Source: Verrucomicrobiota bacterium (GTDB lineage: Bacteria > Verrucomicrobiota > Verrucomicrobiia > Opitutales > Opitutaceae). From it: a DNA stretch of 44,336 nt. The notes below the pieces were generated by a model. That model had not been told where the DNA came from, did no database searches, and saw only the letters and a list, made by a program, of their open reading frames with translations. The position numbers and the translations under genes are program-made. This document shows positions 34,259 to 42,820 of the stretch, piece by piece. Position 1 is the first letter of the stretch; each line of letters opens with the position of its first letter. Location: NCBI GenBank assembly GCA_016222805.1, contig JACRQG010000022.1, positions 1 through 44,336 of the forward strand. The letters run 5' to 3'.

Positions 34259-35323
34259 GTGACCGCGAAGACGCTCGCCTCGACGGGCGGCACGCTTTCG
34301 CTGGCGAACGTGACGCGCGACTCCCAGTCCTCCCCGCCCCCCCCGCTGACGCCGCCCTTTCTGGCGGCGCTGGGCCTGGCCGCGGGGTTTCTTGGATTCA
34401 CCGCGTGGGACCAGTCACACTGGTGGCGGGCAAAGGCGGACTATTCCTTCGGCTGGCTGGTGCCGTGCTTCGTGGCGTTTGTAGTGCACGACCGCTGGTC
34501 GCTCATCCGCGCAGGGCTCGGCGCCTGCTCGGCGGAGGACAGTCCCCGCGCCGCGGGTTTGAGCCGCTGGGTCCTGCGCTTGGCCGCCGCCGGTCTGCTG
34601 GCCGGCGGCACCGGGATGTTCCTCCTCGGGGCCTTTTACCGAGCCGGGGCCGGCACCTCCCAACCCGGCACGCTGGCCATCACGTTGGGGACCTGCGGCA
34701 TCCTCCTGCCGCTCCTCCTGCTGAACACCCCCGACTCCCCGCGACCGCGGCCCGCAGGACTCTTCGCCGATGCCCGCGTCCGTCTCGTCGGTCTCTTCCT
34801 CTTTCCAGTCCTCGTCTGGTTGATTTCCGCCCCCATGGTCTCGGCGGTGGAAAACCAGCTCAACCTTGCGCTGCTGCGGCGCGTGGTCGCGGTGGTCGCC
34901 TTTGTCTTCGATTCCTTGGGTTTGCCAATCGAACAGCAGGGTAACGTGCTTGTGCTCCCCCCTGTCGACGGCCGCCCCAACCATGTCGGGGTTGAAGACG
35001 CCTGCTCGGGCATCCGCTCCCTGACCGCCTGCCTGTTTGCCGGGTCCTTCCTGGGCGCCGTCTTCCTCGACCGTCTCGGGCGAAAAATCGTCCTCGTGGG
35101 GGCCGCGATGGTCCTCGCCTTCCTGACCAATCTGGGTCGCAGCCTGTTTCTCACCGCCTGGGCCTATCGGCACGGCCACACCGCCATCGAAGGGACCGTC
35201 CACGATGTCGCGGGCTACGCGGTCCTGGGCGTGACGGTGGCCGGCCTGCTCGGCCTGGTGCCGTTGCTCCGGCTCCGGCTCGATACGAACGAGGCCGAGA
35301 CGCCGGACAGCGGCCGAACCTGA
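34259..35323 (+). CDS. Exosortase/archaeosortase-family transmembrane protease
   Basis: A 354-residue polytopic inner-membrane protein that should cleave and sort proteins with a C-terminal PEP-CTERM-like signal. The catalytic triad of the exosortase family is visible: Cys249 in EDACSGIRSL, Arg294 in NLGRSLFLT and His315 in HDVAGY. The hydrophobic segments are spread over the whole length, with the catalytic part at the C-terminus. There is no fused EpsI domain and no recognisable PEP-CTERM substrate in this window. The start is a GTG at 34259; no ATG exists near the N-terminus, so the exact start is uncertain. It is divergent from rpsL, with 249 bases between them. Confidence 0.9.
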   Translation: MTAKTLASTGGTLSLANVTRDSQSSPPPPLTPPFLAALGLAAGFLGFTAWDQSHWWRAKADYSFGWLVPCFVAFVVHDRWSLIRAGLGACSAEDSPRAAGLSRWVLRLAAAGLLAGGTGMFLLGAFYRAGAGTSQPGTLAITLGTCGILLPLLLLNTPDSPRPRPAGLFADARVRLVGLFLFPVLVWLISAPMVSAVENQLNLALLRRVVAVVAFVFDSLGLPIEQQGNVLVLPPVDGRPNHVGVEDACSGIRSLTACLFAGSFLGAVFLDRLGRKIVLVGAAMVLAFLTNLGRSLFLTAWAYRHGHTAIEGTVHDVAGYAVLGVTVAGLLGLVPLLRLRLDTNEAETPDSGRT

Positions 35324-35329
35324 CCTCTG

Positions 35330-38152
35330 TCACCGGGCGCCCGGGACAATGATGGCTCGACTGGCCCGGCCTTCGGACAGGTACTCCCGGGCCAGTCCGC
35401 TCAGTTCCGCGGCGGAAATCGACTCGTTGTCGGCGTACCGGCTCCGGCACCAGTCGAGGACCTCCGGCTTCTCCTGCGCCCGCGCCAGGACATTGCCGAG
35501 CCAGTACTGGTTGGTGCGCGCCGATTCGCGGAGACTGGTCAGGACCGGCTGCTTCGCCCGGGCCAACTCGTCCTCCGTCACCCCCCGCTCGGCGAGCTCG
35601 CGGGCGATCCGGACAATCATGTCCGCGACCTCCTGAGCCCGGGGAGGGTCCACGGTCACCGCCGCCTGGATATATCCAAAGCCGGGATACACATCGCCGG
35701 CCACGCTGCCGGCTCCGGGACTGTAGGCGTCGCCCATCTCCTGGCGCACCTTGACCCGCAACCGATCGCCGAGGACCTCGGCCAGCAGGTTCAGGCGGCG
35801 GGCCCGCCGGATATCGCGGCCATCGGTGGTCGGCCAGTACAGGGCCACCTCGCCCTTGGGAATCTCCGTGGCGATGGTGAACTCCCGCCGAAACGGCTCC
35901 GCGGGGAACCGCACGTGTCGCCGGTCCTCGAGCGCCGGCCGCGGCCGCCGACCGGGAAGGGCTCCGAACGTCCGCGCCGCAGCCGCCAGCACGGCGGCGG
36001 GCTCAAAATCTCCCACGACGGCCACCTCCAGCGCCCCCGACCCCAGTTCCGGCGTCAGCCATGCCCGGACCTCCTCCAGGTTTCGTCGCAACATCTCGTC
36101 GCGCGCCGGCAGCCCAAACCGAGGATCCCCACCGGCGAGGAGCCGCGCCACCTCGAGCGTGAACGGCCCCCCGGCCGTGTGTTCGAAGCTGCGGTACACC
36201 TGTTCGATCCACTTGCGCACCTGCCTTGCCGCCTCCGGCCGGTAGCCCGGATCCGTGAGCCGCGCCGTCATCAACTCGAACTGGAGCTCGAGATCCGCCC
36301 GATTGGTTGCCCCCACCAGACTGAAAGCATCGCCCCCGACGTTGAAACCGGCCCCCACGGTCCGGCCGGCGAGCAGGCGCCGCAAGTCGTCGGAACTGTG
36401 CCTGCCCAAGCCTCCTTCGACAAAGGTCTGGCCGGCGTACACCGCCAGTCCCGGCTGGTCGCGGGGTTCCGTCAACTGCCCCGTGCCCACGCGCACGCTC
36501 ACCCGGATGCGATTCGCCTCGAAGTCGGTCCGCTTCAGATTGAGGCGCACCCCGTTGGCGAATGTCAGCAACGTCACGTCGAGGTCCGCCACGTGCTCTC
36601 GCTTCACCACTTCTCCCGGCGGGCCGAAGTCGCGATACGCCCACTCCGCCTCCGCCAGCGCGGCCGGGGGCTCCACCGCCGCGCCGCGGGATCTTTCGTA
36701 GGCGGCAAGCAGCGCGGCCGAGCCGCCGTCGTCGCCCGACACGCGCGCGTTGCCGGTCACCATCACCAACCGGTGCCCCGGGCTCCAGGCCTCCCTCAGG
36801 GCCTCCAAACAATCAGCCGTGGTCACCCGCTGGAGTGCAGGATCGAAGAGCGCGAGGTCGTCCTCCGCCGTGGTCCAGACTTCCCGGTCCAGCAGCGCCT
36901 CGCTGATTTCATCCGCGATCCCGTCCGAACGCCGGGTGGCCGCGGTTTTCACCGCCTGTTCGAGCGAGTTCCGGAAATTCGCCACGATCTCGGCCAGCTC
37001 CGGCTTCTGGAAACCGTGCTCCAGCGCCCGCCGCAGCTCCCGTTCTCCGGCCCCGAGCGCGTCGGCCCACTGCTCCGCCCGACAGGTGAGCGAGACTGTG
37101 GTCTGCCGGTAGAAACCAAAATACTCCCCAGCGCCGGCACTCCCGCTGATGAAGGGCGCATTCTCCTGCTTGGCCAGCACGGCCAGGCGGCGGTTGAGAA
37201 TGGCGTGCGCGAGCATCCGCGGCAGGGTTTTCAGACGGTTCGCCCCGGTGTCGGGCTCCTTGGTGTACGGGGTAAGAGTCGCAAGTGCCACGGTGGTGTT
37301 CGGCGCCTCCGCCTCATGGTGGTGAAACGTCCGCACGCCGGAGAACGCCGGTAGCCGGCCCAGGTCGGGCGCGGGCCGCGCCGGGCCGCGCGACTTCACT
37401 CCGGCGAGCCCCGCGATCACCAACTGTTCCACCACCGCCGGGTCGAGATCGCCGACGATCACGACCGCCATGAGTTCCGGCCGGTACCACGTGTTGTAAT
37501 AGTCCAGGAAACGCTCCTTGCCGGCGTGCTGGAGCACCTCCACTGGACCGATGATGTCGCGCCGCGCAAACAGGGTGCCCGCCAGCAGGAAGTTCCTCGT
37601 CGCCAGGCTCGTACGGTAACCCACCGAGTCGCGCGTGCGCTTTTCGCTGAGGATCACACCCCGCTCGCGATCGATTTCAGCCGGCAGCAGCAGCAGTCCC
37701 TCGGCGTAATCCCGAAACACCTTCAATCCTTCCGCCAGCGTCTGGTCCCGCGCATCCGGAAGTTCGAGGAGGTAGAGCGTGCGGTTGTAACCCGTACTGG
37801 CGTTGGTGTCTCCGCCAAAGCTCATCCCGAGGCGCTGGAAGTACTCCACCAGAGTACCCGGCGGGTAGTGGGTGCTGCCGTTGAACGCCATGTGTTCCAG
37901 GAAATGGGCCAGCCCCTGCTGGTCGTCGGATTCGTGCCACGCCCCGGCCTCGATCATCAGGCGCAGCTACACGCGCTGCTTCGGCTCCCGGTTGGGCACC
38001 ACCACATAGCGCATTCCGCTGGGCAGAACGCCAAAGCGGGCCCGGGCGTCGGCGCGCAGGTCGCTCCCTTCCTGCGGAAACGGGATCGCCGCGAGCAGGC
38101 ACGACGGCAAGAGACAGAGTAGGAGGAAACGGGGCAGGAGGCGGCGGAGCAT
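35330..38152 (-). pseudogene. M16-family zinc metallopeptidase interrupted by an amber codon
   Basis: A 941-codon frame for a predicted periplasmic insulinase-family (PqqL-like) peptidase. It has a signal peptide (MLRRLLPRFLLLCLLPSCLL, then AAIPFP), then GVLPSGMRYVVVPNREPKQR and the zinc motif HFLEH (His83, Glu86, His87 by full-frame numbering) with ERGVILSEKRT further on, followed by the M16 C-terminal half. A TAG at 37967-37969 stops translation after KQRV, 20 codons before HFLEH; related proteins read RVSLRLMIEAGAWHE, so a Ser codon TCG has probably become TAG. The frame is intact on both sides. It may be a recent pseudogene, a suppressed stop or a base-call error. Translation may also restart at the ATG at 37957. 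Confidence 0.85.
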
Positions 38153-38261
38153 GGGAAAACGCCGCCCAAGAAGCTCCGTTCGTCCGAAAACGAAAGCCGG
38201 AAGCGAGGAATTTCTTTGCCCCGGCGGACGGAATCGCGGCGAATCCGCGTCCCGGTTCCCG

Positions 38262-39545
38262 ATGCTGTGGCTCTACCGTCTCCTGTTTCTCCCGGCGCTT
38301 CTGGTGCTGGCGCCGCGCTATCTGCTGCGCATGCGCCGCCGAGGCGGATACCGGGAGAAATTTACCCAGCGGTTCGGCGCGCCTCCCTCCCTCCCGCCGA
38401 AAACCGCGCGCCCCCGGGTGTGGCTGCAGGCGGTCAGTGTCGGCGAGATCCTCGCCATCGGCCCCATCCTCGAGGCCCTTGCGAGGGATGGCGTGGAGAT
38501 TTACCTCACCACGACCACGAGCACGGGCTGGCGGCTTGCGGCCGACCGCTACCGGGCTTCCGTCGCCGATCTGGGCTACTTTCCCCTGGATGCGTGGCCG
38601 TTTTCCGCCCGCGCGTGGCGCCACATCCGCCCCGATTTCGTGATTCTGGCGGAAGGCGAACGTTGGCCGGAACACCTTCATCAGGCGGCCCGACGGGGCG
38701 TGCCGGTGGTGTGCGTCAATGCCCGGGTGAGCGACCGCAGCTTCGCGCGCCTGCGCCGCCTCCACCCGGTGGCGCGGCTCATGCTCGACGGCATCACCCG
38801 TTTCCATGCGGCTTCGGCGCTCGACGCCTCCCGGTTGGAAGCCCTCGGGGTTTCCCGGGAGCGCCTGCTCGTCACCGGCAACCTGAAGCTCGACGTCGAC
38901 ATTCGCCGGCTGGCGGAGGCCGAACGAGCCGCGCTCCGGCGCGAGCTTGGCTTCCCGGACCAAGGCCCGGTCATTCTCGGAGCGTCCACCTGGCCGGGCG
39001 AGGAGGAGGCCCTGCTCTCGGCCTGGCAGCGACACCGCTCCGCCCACCCCGGCTGCTCGCTGCTGCTCGTGCCCCGGCACGCCGAGCGGCGTGAGGAAAT
39101 CGCCCGAACGCTCGAGGGCGCGGGCGTGCGCTCGCACTTCCGCTCCCGCGGTCCCGCGGATGCCGGAGTCGACGTGACGGTTGCGGACACGACCGGCGAG
39201 CTCCGCCAGCTCATGCAGCTCGCCGACCTGGTTTTTGTGGGTAAGAGCCTTCCTCCCCACACGGAGGGCCAGACCCCCGTCGAAGCGGCGGCGCTCGGCA
39301 AACCCATCCTGCATGGCCCCGGCATGTCCAATTTCCGCGCCATCGTCGCCGAACTGACCGCCGGCGGAGCCACCTGCCCGGTGCGCGACGCGGCCGAGCT
39401 CGCTGAGGCCATCGGCCGCCTGCTCCGTGATTCCACCGCCCGCCAGGGGCTTGGAACCGCCGCCGCCGCCTGGCATCAGCGCAATGCCGGCGCCACCGCG
39501 AGGGTCCTGGCGGACCTCCGCTCCCTCTTGGGACGCGCCCGCTGA
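38262..39545 (+). CDS. waaA: 3-deoxy-D-manno-octulosonic-acid transferase
   Basis: Adds Kdo from CMP-Kdo to lipid A precursor at the inner membrane, a key step in lipopolysaccharide synthesis. The 427-residue GT-B protein has an N-terminal membrane helix (MLWLYRLLFLPALLVLAPRY), then GYREKFTQRFG, WLQAVSVGEILAIGP (the SVGE motif), LAEGERWPEHL (the ExExWPN motif), VTGNLKLDVD, LGASTWPGEE and the C-terminal substrate motif, here VGKSLPPHTEGQTPVEAAALGKP. The usual SLxxxGGHNPLE is therefore altered to TEGQTPVE. It is divergent from the peptidase gene, 109 bases away. The ATG at 38262 begins the membrane helix; longer frames lack homology. Confidence 0.93.
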   Translation: MLWLYRLLFLPALLVLAPRYLLRMRRRGGYREKFTQRFGAPPSLPPKTARPRVWLQAVSVGEILAIGPILEALARDGVEIYLTTTTSTGWRLAADRYRASVADLGYFPLDAWPFSARAWRHIRPDFVILAEGERWPEHLHQAARRGVPVVCVNARVSDRSFARLRRLHPVARLMLDGITRFHAASALDASRLEALGVSRERLLVTGNLKLDVDIRRLAEAERAALRRELGFPDQGPVILGASTWPGEEEALLSAWQRHRSAHPGCSLLLVPRHAERREEIARTLEGAGVRSHFRSRGPADAGVDVTVADTTGELRQLMQLADLVFVGKSLPPHTEGQTPVEAAALGKPILHGPGMSNFRAIVAELTAGGATCPVRDAAELAEAIGRLLRDSTARQGLGTAAAAWHQRNAGATARVLADLRSLLGRAR

Positions 39546-39652
39546 CCCTCTTCTCGGCTGCGAAATCTCCGCCCGCCCACGTCGGTCGAAAACCCGAAAT
39601 TGCGGGTGAACAGCTCCCGTTCACGCACCTGCGCCAGTCCGAAAAATCAGGA

Positions 39653-39680
39653 TTGCGCCGCGACCCTCGAATCCTACGGT
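39653..39680 (+). promoter_or_regulatory. Possible promoter of the SNF2-family gene
   Basis: TTGCGC (39653-39658), 16 bases and TACGGT (39675-39680) lie 15 bases before the ATG at 39696. The spacing pattern is the same as ahead of rpsL and the ClC gene. Weak evidence. Confidence 0.3.
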
Positions 39681-39695
39681 CGACCTTTTTGATTG

Positions 39696-42353
39696 ATGCA
39701 GTCTCACGGACCCAAGCGCGTCTATACCCCACATTCGCTCGAATTCTGGTTCGAAAAGCTGGCGGATGACTGGTCTGGATCGTTCACGAGCGCGCAGCTG
39801 GAGAAGGGTCGCGAAATCTACGTCGGAGGCGAGGTGCGCGAACTGGAACTGACCGACCGCGACGCCATCGTGCACCGCCGGGTGGAAAAGCGCGACGAGT
39901 ATGCGGTCATCGAGTGGACGGCCGAGGGATTCAACGTTCGTTCCTCCACCACGAATCCGGAACTCGCCCACGCCCTGGCCGTGGCCGGGTTGCATGAGAT
40001 TGAGGAACTGGTGGCGGACGAAATCTCTCCGTTGCCGGAGGAAGCGCCGGCCAACGGCGATGCCTCCGCTCCCGGCGTCCCGCCGGCCCGCAACGGCGGT
40101 AGCACCTCGACGGCAAACTTGGCCGGCTCCGTCAAGCCCGCCGGCAGCAACGGCCAAGCCGCGCCGAAGGCGGGGCCCAGCAGCGGGCCGAGCCGCACCC
40201 TGGTCCTCGTGTTCAAGACCAAGTCCGCCGGCCTCACCTTCCAGGCGATGTGGCTGGAGCCCGACCGCAAGGCGCGGCTGCCCGCCCTCGGCCCGGAGGC
40301 CCACGCCGGGGGCAACGGACACGTCTCCTCCTCCGAACGGGCCAAGCTGATCGGCCTGGCCGCCTACGCGCGCAAGGCCCATTTCCAGTATCATCAGGAG
40401 ACCGGGGTCTACACCCTCGAGTCGCTGGTCGAGATCCCGAATTTCCTCCGTTCCGTGCTGCCCGCCTGGAAGCGCCTGTTCGTGGTCGAGCTGGACGACA
40501 AGGCCGCCAACCTCCTGAAGGGCACGCGCACCGTGGATCTCGAAGCGGTCGCCGAGCGGATGCCGTCGGCGGAGGCCGGGACCGGGACGGCGGGCCCGGG
40601 GGCAGTCGCGCTGAATCTCCGCTGGATCTTCCGGGCTGGCGAGCGGATGCTGACCGATTCCGAGGTCAATCTTCTGCTCAAGCGCGGAGGGCAGCCGGTG
40701 ATCCTGCCCAACCTCGGCATCGTCGCCCTGCCCGAGGACAAGTGGAGCAGTTTCAGCGCGTGGCAGCGCAACGTCGAGGAAACGCAACCCGCGGCGAAGC
40801 AGGGTGCGCCCCTCGCACCCTACCTCATCTTTTCCCTTTTCAACGACTCGCGGCTGAAGCTCTCGCTCTCTCCCGAGATCGAGGCCTGGCGGCAGCGGGT
40901 GCTCGCGGCGTCCGCCACCCCGCCCGAGTTGCCGGCCATCCTGCGGCCCTATCAGCGCCGGGGTGTCGAGTGGCTGCACCATCTCTGCGAGGTTGGCTGT
41001 CACGGGCTGCTCGCGGATGAAATGGGCCTGGGCAAGACACTCCAGGTTCTTTCGCTCCTCGCGGCCCGACCCGTCGCGGGAAAACCCAACCTCATCGTCT
41101 GCCCGGCCAGCGTGGTGCCGGTCTGGCGCGAGGAAATCGCAAAGTTCTTTCCGCAACTCGCGGTCGACGTTCTCAAGACCGGCCACGATTTCTCGCAACG
41201 CACGGACCCGGCCATCTGGCTCGCCAGCTACACCCAGCTGCGCAAGCACCGTTCGTTGCTGGGCCAGGTGGAATTCGGCTACGCGGTCCTGGACGAGGGG
41301 CAGTTCATCAAGAATCCCGACGCCAAGATCACCCAGACCTGCTTTGCGATCCAGGCCGCGCACCGGGTTGTCCTGACCGGCACCCCGCTGGAAAACCGCC
41401 AGCTCGATCTCTGGAGCATCTTCCGGTTCCTCCTGCCCGGCCTGCTGGGATCACGCAGCGGTTTCGAAGCGGCCCTCACCGCGGATCGCGAAGGCACACT
41501 GCAGCGCCTGCGCACGCAACTGGCCCCTTTCATCCTGCGCCGAACCAAGGGCGAAGTCGCCCAGGAACTCCCGCCCAAGCTCGAAATGGAGCTGATCTGT
41601 CCGCTCACCGACGTCCAGCGAACGGAGTACGCCCGAATCTGCAGCGAAGGCCTCGAACGTCTCGGCGACGACGTGGGCACCGCGATGCGCGAAAAGTCCT
41701 TCGGCTTCCTCGCGCTGCTCACCCGCCTGCGGCAGACCTGCTGCGATCCAGACATGCTGCCCTGGCGCAAGGCGCCCCTCACCGATTCGGGCAAGATCAA
41801 CCTGCTGGTGGAAAAACTGACCGAAGTCGTCGGAAGCGGCCACAAGGTCGTGATTTTCTCCCAGTTTGTGATGCTGCTCGACCGGGTGCGCGCGGCCTTG
41901 ACGGCGAACTTCCCCGACCTGCCCCGCTTCGAGCTCACCGGGATGACACTCGACCGGCAGAAACCGGTGCAGGCCTTCCAGGGGGCGCCCGGAGCTGCGG
42001 TGATGTTGGTCTCCCTCAAGGCCGCAGGGACGGGCATCACGCTGCACGCGGCTGATTACGTCTTCCTCCTCGACCCATGGTGGAACCCGGCCGTCGAGGC
42101 CCAGGCGGTGGATCGCGTGCACCGGATTGGCCAGACCAACACCGTTTTTGTCTACCGCATGGTCACGGCCGGCACCATCGAGGAACGCATCCAGGCCCTC
42201 AAGGCGTCAAAGAAGGATCTGTTCGACCGCCTGATCGGAGGCTTGGGTGGCGATTTCGACCTGAGCCAGCACTTCAGCTCGCTGCACAGCCTGGTGACAC
42301 TCACGGCTCCATCGGAACCGGAAGAAATCCAGGAACCCTACACGATCGACTGA
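39696..42353 (+). CDS. SNF2/HepA-family ATPase (helicase-like)
   Basis: An 885-residue DNA- or RNA-dependent ATPase of the Snf2 superfamily. The N-terminus (about 1-110) resembles the region around bacterial SWIM domains (SAQLEKGREIYVGGEVRELE) but has no CxCx..CxH ligands. Residues about 115-165 are a Ser/Gly/Pro/Ala linker. The ATPase core starts near 415 (ILRPYQRRGVEWLHHLCEVG) with Walker A DEMGLGKT (near 441) and a DEGQ box (near 532) in place of DEAH/DEAQ; LTGTPLENR, ILRRTKGEV and motif VI VEAQAVDRVHRIGQTNTV (near 800-815) follow. Such proteins remodel protein-DNA or polymerase complexes; the target is unknown. A TTG lies three bases before the ATG used. Confidence 0.92.
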   Translation: MQSHGPKRVYTPHSLEFWFEKLADDWSGSFTSAQLEKGREIYVGGEVRELELTDRDAIVHRRVEKRDEYAVIEWTAEGFNVRSSTTNPELAHALAVAGLHEIEELVADEISPLPEEAPANGDASAPGVPPARNGGSTSTANLAGSVKPAGSNGQAAPKAGPSSGPSRTLVLVFKTKSAGLTFQAMWLEPDRKARLPALGPEAHAGGNGHVSSSERAKLIGLAAYARKAHFQYHQETGVYTLESLVEIPNFLRSVLPAWKRLFVVELDDKAANLLKGTRTVDLEAVAERMPSAEAGTGTAGPGAVALNLRWIFRAGERMLTDSEVNLLLKRGGQPVILPNLGIVALPEDKWSSFSAWQRNVEETQPAAKQGAPLAPYLIFSLFNDSRLKLSLSPEIEAWRQRVLAASATPPELPAILRPYQRRGVEWLHHLCEVGCHGLLADEMGLGKTLQVLSLLAARPVAGKPNLIVCPASVVPVWREEIAKFFPQLAVDVLKTGHDFSQRTDPAIWLASYTQLRKHRSLLGQVEFGYAVLDEGQFIKNPDAKITQTCFAIQAAHRVVLTGTPLENRQLDLWSIFRFLLPGLLGSRSGFEAALTADREGTLQRLRTQLAPFILRRTKGEVAQELPPKLEMELICPLTDVQRTEYARICSEGLERLGDDVGTAMREKSFGFLALLTRLRQTCCDPDMLPWRKAPLTDSGKINLLVEKLTEVVGSGHKVVIFSQFVMLLDRVRAALTANFPDLPRFELTGMTLDRQKPVQAFQGAPGAAVMLVSLKAAGTGITLHAADYVFLLDPWWNPAVEAQAVDRVHRIGQTNTVFVYRMVTAGTIEERIQALKASKKDLFDRLIGGLGGDFDLSQHFSSLHSLVTLTAPSEPEEIQEPYTID

Positions 42354-42374
42354 AGCGCGGCCGCCGACGGCAGC

Positions 42375-42662
42375 TCAGGGTTGGGGCGGAGTCTTGGCGC
42401 CGAAGATCCCCCAACCAAAGGTCTGATCCAAGGCCAGCAGCCAGAGAGCGGCGACGTACAGCCAGACCGCCGCGAGGATGAGTTTCCCGTAGAGGCGTTT
42501 CCGCGGATCGGAGGACTCCAGCCACGACGTGCCGGCTTCAGTCCCGGACGCAGCTGCCACCTGGACATCACCCCCCGACGCCGCGCTGGCTGTCGCAGCG
42601 GTCACCGGACCGGCAGGGGCGGAGCCTTGGTTCGGGCGCTTCTTCGCGGGTTTGGCGCTCAT
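42375..42662 (-). CDS. Small membrane protein of unknown function
   Basis: A 95-residue protein with an N-terminal basic, then Ala/Gly/Thr-rich segment (about 1-55) and one strong membrane helix near the C-terminus (about 60-82, KLILAAVWLYVAALWLLALD). The low-complexity part and the terminal helix suggest a tail-anchored small protein. It is convergent with the SNF2 gene, 21 bases apart. No family recognised; confidence is that it is coding, from the clear topology and start (MSAKPAKKRPNQ). Confidence 0.6.
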   Translation of the reverse strand: MSAKPAKKRPNQGSAPAGPVTAATASAASGGDVQVAAASGTEAGTSWLESSDPRKRLYGKLILAAVWLYVAALWLLALDQTFGWGIFGAKTPPQP

Positions 42663-42745
42663 CAGCGGGCATCGTGGAAATAACCGCCTGCCGCGCAAGT
42701 CTCCACACGACCCGGTTTTTCGGCGGGCCGCGGGAGCAAGCGGAC

Positions 42746-42773
42746 TTGTTTCCCGGCGCCGCCGACCTAGGCT
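42746..42773 (+). promoter_or_regulatory. Possible promoter of the ClC gene
   Basis: TTGTTT (42746-42751), 16 bases and TAGGCT (42768-42773) lie 48 bases before the ATG at 42821. Spacer length and the TA(G/C)NNT-like -10 match the other two candidates in this window. Weak evidence. Confidence 0.35.
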
Positions 42774-42820
42774 GGCGACGTGGCCTCATCTTCCAAAGCC
42801 CGTGCGCGGTACCTGACGCC

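Noticed and set aside
37677-39476. Open frame of 599 codons opposite waaA
   Set aside because: Antisense to waaA and continues into the peptidase gene out of frame; no homology recognised.
39592-39624. Two small nested inverted repeats after waaA (ACCCG/CGGGT and GTGAAC/GTTCAC)
   Set aside because: Short stems, no T run, and overlapping one another; not enough for a terminator call.
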